Position numbers and translations under genes: made by a program. A DNA stretch of 12,716 bases, taken from positions 11,294 through 24,009 of the forward strand of contig QBMP01000010.1 in assembly GCA_003242115.1 (NCBI GenBank). Direction: 5' to 3'. Below, in pieces: positions 6,811 through 12,716 of this stretch. Each line of letters opens with the position of its first letter. The stretch's first letter is position 1. The stretch comes from Phormidesmis priestleyi (GTDB taxonomy: Bacteria > Cyanobacteriota > Cyanobacteriia > Phormidesmidales > Phormidesmidaceae). The notes below the pieces were generated by a model. The model was not told where the DNA came from. It searched no databases and worked only from the letters and a program-made list of their open reading frames with translations.

Positions 6811-8556
6811 CTACGCAGCCTGCCAAGCCTCATCGGTATCAGCGGTCATTGTTTCTGCCTCAGTATCTATTTCCGCTGGCGGGTTAGCTTCATTCAATAT
6901 CCACAGGAGGGCTTGCTCTGCAAAGCGATCCACTTCTTCAATGGGCAGACGTAATGGGGTGGGGTCGCTGCTGCCAGAAGCGGTGCCAGAATTTGAATGG
7001 AATACATCATTAGTCGTGACCTGCTCGACCCACTCCGCTAGTTCGTTGGCCATCAGCTCAAGCGTGAGGGTTTCATCGGCGGCTGTCGAGACGGTGGCTT
7101 TAGAGGCGCTCGTTTCGAGCAAGCGGTGCTCTTCAGGCAAAGCGTCCGGCTGGTTGATGTCAGCAGAATGTTCGTTAGCAGCGTGTTCTGAGATTGAGCG
7201 TCCGGTGATGTCCCACAGCTCACTGATCCAGTCATTTTCTAGCTGAGCTAACGTTCGTTTGGGGGTTCGCTGGGGCGCATTTGAGCTGGCAATGCGCTCA
7301 GAATGGCCAGCGTTCTGGTTAGGACTGATCGGGCTGACAGTAGGTTTGGCCGCATTTTGCATGGGCAAGTAGGTCTCAAAGTCATGGGCAAAATCATGGG
7401 ACTGCAAGGTGTTGGCCTGCTGTTTAGCGATCGCTGTTGCGGTCGCGATTGCCCCTGCCGCTACCACTATACTCAGAATTGCTTTCGGTAAGCTGCCGTC
7501 TGGAAAATCAGCCATCATGATCTGGGCGCGGGCGATCGCGGAATCACCCCGTTCACCGTTTTGGCCAGAATACTGGTCGTTTCTGGGCGTAGCACTAGCT
7601 GTTAGCCCTGCTGCTTGCTGCCGGTTATAGTCATTCACACGAGCTGCTAGCTGCTGCTGAATTTGCTCGATTGATTGCTCAATGGAGGCGCGGCGCAATT
7701 GCTGTCCCTGTACCTGATCAGTCGCCACGATGAGATCCTGCATGGCGTTGAGAGCGACGGGCGATTTCTCCAGCGCTTCGGCCTCGCCTGATTGCGTTTG
7801 CAAATAGCGATCCAGCGTTTCAGTCGCAATTTGGCCTAGCCACTGCTGATGGTACTGATAGTCTTTAGAGAGCGATTCGAGCACAGCGCTGCTGCTAGGC
7901 GCATTCTCGTAGGTTTCTGTCCACTTTTGATCTACCTGCTGCAAGCGCTGCCACACTGCCTGATAGGTCAGATCTTGAGAGAGAATTCTGACGGCTAAGT
8001 TACGGTCAACAGCCACTGATTGCAGCAGATTTTGCTGACGGCTAATAGTCTGCTCGGTTTGGGCGATGCGCTCAAGCAGCTCATGCTTTTGTTGAGTTAG
8101 GGGGGTGAGGCGATCGCGCAATCGCTGACAGTCACGCGCGGTGCAATCGGGGCTAGCTAATGCGGTATTTTGGACGATTTGGATCAAGGCGGCTTGGCCA
8201 CGGCTCTCAGGCTCACTCGCAGGTGTAGCAGCCGCTGAGGCACTGGCTGAAATACTGGTTGAGGCACTGGCCGAAGGACTGATCGCTGCGACAACACGAG
8301 AGGCCAACTGCCAGCTGCCGTCATCGGCTCGTGCAATCAGCAAATTAGGATTCGTCAGGGTGCTGGCAGTCGCTAGTTGATTTGCGCTCGGTTGAAATGC
8401 AATGGCTGAGGCGGTAAGCTCAGGGGCAGGCCGAGCTGTGGCCACTGGGCTATGGGCATAGGCCGTGACAGGAACCGCCAGACTGGTGGAGGCGATCGCA
8501 GCCGCCCGAGCAAAAGCAGTTAGTGGTAAGAACTTGGCATCCTGACGGGGTTGCAT
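6811..8556 (-). CDS. Secreted or membrane-anchored coiled-coil protein, unknown function
   Basis: I do not recognise this 581-residue protein. It starts with a likely signal peptide (basic start, AFARAAAIASTSLAVPV core, possible cleavage after TAYA at 34). A Ser/Ala-rich linker lies at about 91-114. A Cys pair (138 and 143, DCTARDC) opens a long helical, coiled-coil-prone region (about 140-315: LRDRLTPLTQQKHELLERIAQTEQ and similar). A hydrophobic stretch at about 359-376 (AILSIVVAAGAIATATAI) looks like one membrane helix. The C-terminal 200 residues are polar and acidic, with a helical patch (LEKLMANEL-like, LELMANELAEWVEQV). The arrangement recalls coiled-coil envelope or polysaccharide-chain proteins, but no family motif is visible. 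ATG at 8556 has GGAG seven bases upstream. Confidence 0.8.
   Translation of the reverse strand: MQPRQDAKFLPLTAFARAAAIASTSLAVPVTAYAHSPVATARPAPELTASAIAFQPSANQLATASTLTNPNLLIARADDGSWQLASRVVAAISPSASASTSISASASAAATPASEPESRGQAALIQIVQNTALASPDCTARDCQRLRDRLTPLTQQKHELLERIAQTEQTISRQQNLLQSVAVDRNLAVRILSQDLTYQAVWQRLQQVDQKWTETYENAPSSSAVLESLSKDYQYHQQWLGQIATETLDRYLQTQSGEAEALEKSPVALNAMQDLIVATDQVQGQQLRRASIEQSIEQIQQQLAARVNDYNRQQAAGLTASATPRNDQYSGQNGERGDSAIARAQIMMADFPDGSLPKAILSIVVAAGAIATATAIAKQQANTLQSHDFAHDFETYLPMQNAAKPTVSPISPNQNAGHSERIASSNAPQRTPKRTLAQLENDWISELWDITGRSISEHAANEHSADINQPDALPEEHRLLETSASKATVSTAADETLTLELMANELAEWVEQVTTNDVFHSNSGTASGSSDPTPLRLPIEEVDRFAEQALLWILNEANPPAEIDTEAETMTADTDEAWQAA
8236..8283. repeat. 24-nt in-frame duplication in a Ser/Ala linker
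   Basis: Two diverged 24-nt copies (TGAGGCACTGGCTGAAATAC... and TGAGGCACTGGCCGAAGGAC...) encode the alternating Ser-Ala/Thr/Ile stretch of the coiled-coil protein. The unit length preserves the frame. Confidence 0.7.
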
Positions 8557-8563
8557 AGAAATA

Positions 8564-8567
8564 CTCC
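8564..8567 (-). promoter_or_regulatory. Ribosome binding site of the coiled-coil protein gene
   Basis: GGAG on the minus strand is separated by seven bases from the ATG at 8556. It is the clearest Shine-Dalgarno match in the window and supports that start. Confidence 0.6.
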
Positions 8568-8744
8568 GACGATAAAAAAGGGTGCTCAGGCAGAGAAGGG
8601 GCGGTCGCTATCTACTATTTATATGTACATAGGCTTGATCGAACTTTCCGGGGACTAGCGTGGAGTCCGCCTCAGGATATCATCCCTTGCCGAATTGTCT
8701 TTGCCGAATTGCTGATAACAACTAAGTCTGTAGCCAATTTTAGA

Positions 8745-8843
8745 CCTGTAAAATTTGGATGCCAGTAGACCTACTATGCCCAAAAAAATGAAACAATTGA
8801 ACCTGTTTTGTATTTTATTGACTTTTTCTACGTCTTTTACAGG
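8745..8843. promoter_or_regulatory. Separated 9-bp inverted repeat upstream of the epimerase gene
   Basis: CCTGTAAAA (8745-8753) and its exact complement TTTTACAGG (8835-8843) enclose 81 bp of AT-rich DNA. A third partial match, ACCTGTTTTGTA, lies between them near 8800. The right arm ends eight bases before the ATG at 8852 and includes the AGG that could pair with 16S rRNA. It may be an operator pair or a long-range leader stem; chance cannot be excluded. Confidence 0.35.
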
Positions 8844-8851
8844 CTAATCCT

Positions 8852-10096
8852 ATGGTTTTAGACTCCGTATGCCTAAATTCTTCGATTTTGGCCAAACAAT
8901 ATAAAAACGTTCTTTTAGAAAACATTATTCCCTTTTGGGAGCGCCACTCGCTTGATCATGATTGTGGCGGCTATTTTACCTGTTTTACTCGTACAGGTGC
9001 GGTGTACGACACCGATAAGTTTATTTGGCTGCAAAACCGGCAGGTGTGGACGTTTTCGATGCTGTGCAATCAGCTAGATAATTTGCCAAGCGACAAGCGG
9101 CAGCGCTGGCTGAAGGTGGCGAAACAAGGGGCTGACTTTTTGGCTCGGCATGGGCGCGACGATCAGGGCAACTGGTATTTTTCGCTGGATCGCACGGGTC
9201 AGCCGCTGGTGCAGCCGTACAGTATTTTTTCAGATTGCTTTGCGGCGATGGCATTTAGTCAATATGCGCTGGCGTTAGAAGCAGGCGAAGAGCAAGCGCA
9301 GGCCAAAGAAATTGCTTTGCAGGCTTACCACAATGTACTGCGCCGTCAAAATAATCCTAAGGGGCAGTATGACAAAGCCTATCCGGGAACGCGATCGCTC
9401 AAGTCTTTAGCCGTCCCGATGATTTTGGCCAATTTATCCTTAGAAATGGACTGGCTGCTGCCGGAAGATCGGCTAGATGCCGTGCTAGCTGCGACTGTGA
9501 AAGAAGTGATGGGTGATTTTTTGAATCGCGATCGCACCCTGATGTTTGAGCACGTCGCCCCCGATGGTACGCCTGTAGACTGTCATGAGAGCCGCTTAAT
9601 TAACCCCGGTCACGGCATTGAAGCAATGTGGTTCATGATGGCCATTGGCGAACGGCAGCGCCATCCTGATTTGATTACTCAAGCCATTGAGGTGGTGCTC
9701 AGCACATTGGCCTTTGCTTGGGACGAGCAGTACGGCGGCCTCTACTATTTTTTAGATGCTAAGGGCCATCCGCCTCAGCAGCTCGAGTGGGATCAAAAGC
9801 TGTGGTGGGTGCATTTAGAAACGTTGGTCGCCTTGGCAATGGCTTACCGGCTAACGGGTCGAGCCGACTGCTGGGCCTGGTATGAAAAAGTGCACAACTA
9901 CACCTGGGGGCACTTCAGCGATTTAGACTATGACGAGTGGTATGGCTATCTCAATCGCCGAGGCGAAGTGCTGCTGCCTTTAAAGGGCGGCAAGTGGAAA
10001 GGCTGCTTTCATGTTCCACGGGCGATGTATTTGTGCTGGCAACAGTTTGAGCAAATTGTGCAAATTGAGAAAATTGAGCAGATGAAGCCCCGATAG
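8852..10096 (+). CDS. N-acylglucosamine 2-epimerase (AGE family)
   Basis: The 414-residue length matches cyanobacterial AGE enzymes, (alpha/alpha)6-barrel proteins that interconvert N-acetylglucosamine and N-acetylmannosamine in the cytoplasm. Family motifs run end to end: [17 protein letters not shown] (28-44), [13 protein letters not shown] with Arg63 (56-68), [14 protein letters not shown] with His254 (248-261), [10 protein letters not shown] with Glu323 (316-325), and [10 protein letters not shown] with His387 (383-392). These match the Arg, two His and Glu described for the Anabaena enzyme's active site, so it should be active. The last residues ([14 protein letters not shown]) are encoded by 9-nt repeats and are probably an appendage. 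ATG at 8852 fits the family start, with a weak AGG eight bases upstream. Related cellobiose-type epimerases are a less likely alternative. Confidence 0.93.
   Translation: MVLDSVCLNSSILAKQYKNVLLENIIPFWERHSLDHDCGGYFTCFTRTGAVYDTDKFIWLQNRQVWTFSMLCNQLDNLPSDKRQRWLKVAKQGADFLARHGRDDQGNWYFSLDRTGQPLVQPYSIFSDCFAAMAFSQYALALEAGEEQAQAKEIALQAYHNVLRRQNNPKGQYDKAYPGTRSLKSLAVPMILANLSLEMDWLLPEDRLDAVLAATVKEVMGDFLNRDRTLMFEHVAPDGTPVDCHESRLINPGHGIEAMWFMMAIGERQRHPDLITQAIEVVLSTLAFAWDEQYGGLYYFLDAKGHPPQQLEWDQKLWWVHLETLVALAMAYRLTGRADCWAWYEKVHNYTWGHFSDLDYDEWYGYLNRRGEVLLPLKGGKWKGCFHVPRAMYLCWQQFEQIVQIEKIEQMKPR
10051..10077. repeat. 9-nt tandem repeat at the 3' end of the epimerase gene
   Basis: GCAAATTGT, GCAAATTGA and GAAAATTGA follow one another in frame. 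They encode the Q/E-I-V/E tail after the conserved fold ends. Confidence 0.7.
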
Positions 10097-10124
10097 CAAG
10101 CCCGATAGCAAGTCCGATAGAAAA
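10089..10124. repeat. 12-nt tandem repeat containing the epimerase stop codon
   Basis: CCCGATAGCAAG occurs twice exactly (10089-10100, 10101-10112) and once diverged (TCCGATAGAAAA, 10113-10124). The TAG of the epimerase lies in the first unit and recurs in phase in the next two. Confidence 0.85.
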
Positions 10125-10200
10125 TTGAGCAAAACAATCCGAAAAGCCGCTCGCTGCTGGTTTGACGGTATCTTAAAGAAGTTGTCATCAAAGTTAGAGA

Positions 10201-10626
10201 TTGGGTTTGGCGTTAGAAATCTCTCATGCGGTTTCAATTCCAGAGAGTGAAATTGAAATGAGTGCCATCCGGGCGCAGGGCGCGGGCGGGCAAAATGTGA
10301 ATAAAGTAGCGTCAGCGGTGCATTTGCGCTTTGATGTGGCGGCTTCGTCGCTACCGGATTTTTATAAGCGGCGGCTGTTGGCTTTATCGGATAAGCGCCT
10401 GACCAAAGACGGAGTGGTTGTGATCAAATCGCAGCAGCATCGCTCTCAAGAGCGCAATCGCGATGAGGCGCTCAGCAGACTGCAAGCAATGGTGAAAGCG
10501 GTTGCTGTGCTGCCAAAAAAACGACGGGTGACTAATCCCACTAAAGGATCGCAGCGGCGGCGGATAGAGTCTAAGGTGAAGCGATCGCAGCTAAAATCTC
10601 TGCGTAAAAAAGTGGATATGGATTAA
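10201..10626 (+). CDS. arfB: Alternative ribosome-rescue factor ArfB (peptidyl-tRNA hydrolase)
   Basis: The 141-residue protein matches ArfB/YaeJ (ICT1 family) over its full length. It hydrolyses peptidyl-tRNA on ribosomes stalled at mRNA ends, independently of a stop codon. The catalytic GGQ lies at 29-31 in SAIRAQGAGGQNVNKVASAVHLRFD. The central part includes GVVVIKSQQHRSQERNRDEAL. The C-terminal basic tail (KKRRVTNPTKGSQRRRIESKVKRSQLKSLRKK) is the part known to enter the empty mRNA channel. No ATG is available: an in-frame TAG at 10195 limits the start to TTG at 10201 or TTG at 10207. A TTGACG at 10162 might be a -35 box. It lies 104 bp after the epimerase on the same strand. Confidence 0.93.
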   Translation: MGLALEISHAVSIPESEIEMSAIRAQGAGGQNVNKVASAVHLRFDVAASSLPDFYKRRLLALSDKRLTKDGVVVIKSQQHRSQERNRDEALSRLQAMVKAVAVLPKKRRVTNPTKGSQRRRIESKVKRSQLKSLRKKVDMD

Positions 10627-10784
10627 CCCAGCGCTGCACCGAGCCCCCGATAACACCTAATAGCACCCGATAACTATCGTGCTCATCGCTTAAAAATACT
10701 TAACTATGTCCGTTGATTACTTAAAGAATGGAAACAGTTTTGTAACTATGTGCTGTCATCTCATAGTCTGGAATGACTAGCGAT

Positions 10785-10804
10785 AGAGCGTTGCAGAGCG
10801 TTAC
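10785..10804. repeat. 10-nt duplication just before the kinase start
   Basis: AGAGCGTTGC (10785-10794) and AGAGCGTTAC (10795-10804) are adjacent and end five bases before the kinase ATG at 10810. The intergenic stretch 10627-10809 also has a 9-nt direct repeat TAACTATGT at 10701 and 10743. I see no clear promoter there. Confidence 0.6.
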
Positions 10805-10809
10805 AGCCG

Positions 10810-12716
10810 ATGTTAACCAGTCAAAGAGATTCCATCCAAAAAAACGGCGAGCCGGAAGCCTACGAACAGTCTTTTGGGCGTGAATCTTTTGGGCATGAAT
10901 CTTTTTGGCATGAAATTATCGAAAGCCGACCGCTGACCGCTTCTCGTCAGACCCGGCTGGCAAAGGTGATGGCCTGTATGGCCGAGCATCCGGCAGCGGG
11001 CTGCATTTTGGCAATGCACGGGCGCAAGGGAGTCGGAATTGCCACGCGCCAGGATTTGATGGCTGTAATCGTGCGATCGCCCGATAGCTGGCCCAATCTG
11101 ACCCTGGCCGATGCCATGACCAGTCCTGTGATCACCCTCACCAAGCCCGCAGTAACGGCACTAGCACCCCTGTTAAAACAGTTCGCGCATCACCGCATTA
11201 GTCACCTGCCAGTGGTCGATACGCAGAATCAGTTGCTGGGCCTGATCGACCAAACCCGTCTATTGCAGGCGATGCACATGAGCAGCAGTCAAGAGGCTTC
11301 GCCGCTCCAGCGCGCCCAGATCTTTTCAGAAATCACGCTAAAAATTCGTCAGTCGCTTCAGCTCAAAGACATTTTGCAAACCACCGTTAATGAGATTCAA
11401 CGCTTGCTCGAAGCGGATCGGGTGCTGATTTATCAGGTGTTGCCGGATGGCACAGGACAAACCATTAGCGAGGCGGTGGTGCCGCCTTATTCGTCGATTA
11501 TCGGTATGCCGTTTCCTGAAGAGGTGTTTCCTGAAGAGTATCAGGGACTGTATGCTCAGGGGCGGGTGCGGGCGATCGCCGATGTTCACGATCCGGCCTC
11601 GGGGATTTCAGCCTGCTTAATCGAATTTATTGAGCAGTGGGATATTCAGGCAAAAATGATTGTGCCGATTGTGCATCCGCTTAAACCCTCGCTGTACGGT
11701 GACTCTGGCAATGACCCTGGCAAGCATTTGTGGGGGCTGTTGATTGTGCATCAATGCCATAGCCCTCGGCAGTGGTCTGACTTTGAATTGGACTTAATGC
11801 AGCAGCTAGCGGGGCAAATTAGCTTAGCGCTCTCGCAAGGCCAGCTATTGGAGTATTTGGAAGATCGCGTCAAGCTCAGAACCAGCGAGCTAACCCAGGC
11901 GAATTTGGCGCTAAAGCAGGAGATTCAAGAGCGTCAGCAGGTGGATCTGGCGCTGCGTCAAAGTGAAGCGCAGCTGCGGCTGATTACCAACAACTTGCCC
12001 GTATTAATTGCCTATGTGGATTGCGCTGGGCGCTACCGATTTAATAATCAGGTGTATCAGCACTGGCTGGGAAAACCGCCCGCTCAGATTAACGGAAAAT
12101 CAATCAAAAGCGTGATGGGCAAAGCCTACTATGAAAAAATCCGCCCCTATGTAGAAGCAGCTCTAGCCGGTGAGCAGGTGACCTATGAAAGTGAGTTGGC
12201 CTTTAAAGGTGAGCAGGTACGATCGGTGAGTGTGACCTACATTCCGCACTTAAAAGGAGACAACGACAGCAGAGGGTTGCCTTTGATTAAGGGCTTTTTT
12301 GCGCTGACGACCGATATTAGCGATCGCAAAGCCATTGAACGCATGAAAGATGAGTTTATTGCAGTGGTCAGCCATGAACTGCGAACCCCTCTCACGTCAA
12401 TTCATACCTCACTTAAACTGTTGGCCACAGGCCGTTTGGGCCAGCTTAGCGAAGACGGCCAGCAAATGCTAGAAGTCGCCGATGAAAATACAGATCGACT
12501 GGTGCGTCTCGTGAACAATGTGCTGGATTTGCAGCGAATAGAATCGGGCGAAGTCACGATGGATGCCCATGAGTGCGATGTTGCCAGCCTGATTGCTGAG
12601 GCCGCTGAAGCGATGCAGTCCACCGCCCAGCAGCACGATATTGAAATTCAAACGCAATCTTTATCTTTACCTTTACCTTTATCTTTATCCATCTGGGCCG
12701 ACCCTGACTACATTGT
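10810..12716 (+). CDS. CBS-GAF-PAS hybrid sensor histidine kinase, C-terminus cut off
   Basis: ATG at 10810 opens a frame with no stop through the window end (635 codons visible). Order: a short repeat-bearing N-terminus (1-40); a CBS pair (about 45-156, LADAMTSPVITLTKPAVTAL...HHRISHLPVVDTQNQLLGLID); a GAF domain (about 170-342); a coiled-coil linker (about 345-388); a PAS domain (about 388-505, LITNNLPVLIAYVDCAGRYRFNNQVY); and HisKA with phosphoacceptor His522 (VVSHELRTPLTS). The ATP-binding domain is just reached (WADPDYI, start of the N-box). No membrane segments are seen, so it is a cytoplasmic sensor: CBS may bind an adenine nucleotide, and GAF and PAS other ligands. GAF Cys269 lies where bilin-binding GAFs carry their Cys but is followed by Leu, not His. 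The partner regulator is outside the window. Confidence 0.92.
   Translation, partial: MLTSQRDSIQKNGEPEAYEQSFGRESFGHESFWHEIIESRPLTASRQTRLAKVMACMAEHPAAGCILAMHGRKGVGIATRQDLMAVIVRSPDSWPNLTLADAMTSPVITLTKPAVTALAPLLKQFAHHRISHLPVVDTQNQLLGLIDQTRLLQAMHMSSSQEASPLQRAQIFSEITLKIRQSLQLKDILQTTVNEIQRLLEADRVLIYQVLPDGTGQTISEAVVPPYSSIIGMPFPEEVFPEEYQGLYAQGRVRAIADVHDPASGISACLIEFIEQWDIQAKMIVPIVHPLKPSLYGDSGNDPGKHLWGLLIVHQCHSPRQWSDFELDLMQQLAGQISLALSQGQLLEYLEDRVKLRTSELTQANLALKQEIQERQQVDLALRQSEAQLRLITNNLPVLIAYVDCAGRYRFNNQVYQHWLGKPPAQINGKSIKSVMGKAYYEKIRPYVEAALAGEQVTYESELAFKGEQVRSVSVTYIPHLKGDNDSRGLPLIKGFFALTTDISDRKAIERMKDEFIAVVSHELRTPLTSIHTSLKLLATGRLGQLSEDGQQMLEVADENTDRLVRLVNNVLDLQRIESGEVTMDAHECDVASLIAEAAEAMQSTAQQHDIEIQTQSLSLPLPLSLSIWADPDYI
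10870..10914. repeat. 15-nt in-frame tandem array in the kinase N-terminus
   Basis: Three units (TCTTTTGGGCGTGAA, TCTTTTGGGCATGAA, TCTTTTTGGCATGAA) encode SFGRE, SFGHE and SFWHE at residues 21-35, ahead of the CBS pair. Confidence 0.9.
11512..11541. repeat. 15-nt in-frame duplication in the GAF domain
   Basis: TTTCCTGAAGAG recurs after 15 nt, encoding FPEEV then FPEEY in the GAF domain. Insertion in a surface loop is likely. Confidence 0.65.
11701..11724. repeat. 12-nt in-frame duplication in the GAF domain
   Basis: GACTCTGGCAAT is followed by GACCCTGGCAAG, encoding DSGN then DPGK in a polar loop between two GAF strands. Confidence 0.6.
12658..12687. repeat. Hexanucleotide tandem array in the kinase catalytic domain
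   Basis: Five hexamers (TCTTTA or CCTTTA) encode an alternating Ser/Pro-Leu run (SLSLPLPLSLS) immediately before IWADPDYI, where most kinases have a short strand leading to the N-box. Confidence 0.85.

Noticed and set aside
6728..7246. 172-codon plus-strand frame
   Set aside because: It is the antisense shadow of the coiled-coil protein's Ser/Ala-rich C-terminal region; low complexity and no start signal.
8622..8633. Palindrome TATGTACATA as a LexA or regulator site
   Set aside because: It does not fit the cyanobacterial LexA consensus, and a 10-bp AT-rich palindrome is likely by chance.

Overview
The window is cyanobacterial chromosome. The palindrome GCGATCGC (HIP1) occurs about 19 times in 12.7 kb, where chance predicts well under one. 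The gene families agree: a Crp-domain/C39-like exporter next to a PpiC isomerase, a cyanobacterial-type N-acylglucosamine 2-epimerase, and a CBS-GAF-PAS histidine kinase. Nothing fixes the genus; a Leptolyngbya-like filamentous form is only a guess. No rRNA, tRNA, CRISPR array, transposase or phage gene was seen.

Layout. 1-2262, minus strand: a PpiC-type peptidyl-prolyl isomerase, then a 226-bp spacer holding a 14-nt tandem array, then the N-terminal part of a peptidase-type ABC exporter that runs off the left edge and carries a frameshift. This pair fits a peptide-secretion locus. 2263-2863: a 600-bp gene-free stretch. 2864-3898, plus: a TPR protein. 3945-8556, minus: three genes in a row, namely a secreted or membrane-anchored coiled-coil protein of unknown function, an MsbA-like ABC exporter, and a thioredoxin-fold [2Fe-2S] ferredoxin-domain protein. 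8557-8851: divergent intergenic region. 8852-10096, plus: N-acylglucosamine 2-epimerase. 10201-10626, plus: ArfB, the codon-independent ribosome-rescue hydrolase. 10810-12716, plus: a CBS-GAF-PAS histidine kinase cut by the right edge just after its kinase N-box begins.

The most unusual property is not a single gene. Short degenerate tandem repeats with units of 5 to 24 nt recur throughout, and at least fourteen arrays can be placed. Inside genes every unit is a multiple of three (6, 9, 12, 15 or 24 nt). Intergenic arrays include units of 5, 10 and 14 nt. Two arrays run across stop codons, one of them across the facing stops of two convergent genes. One 24-nt array puts a Gln/Asn-rich insert just after the A-loop of an ABC ATPase. 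This points to frequent slippage or segmental duplication filtered by reading frame.

Functionally the window is a mixture: secretion (exporter plus PPIase), an envelope or transport cluster (coiled-coil protein, ABC exporter, ferredoxin), amino-sugar metabolism, translation rescue and signalling. I found no convincing multi-gene defence or other novel system.
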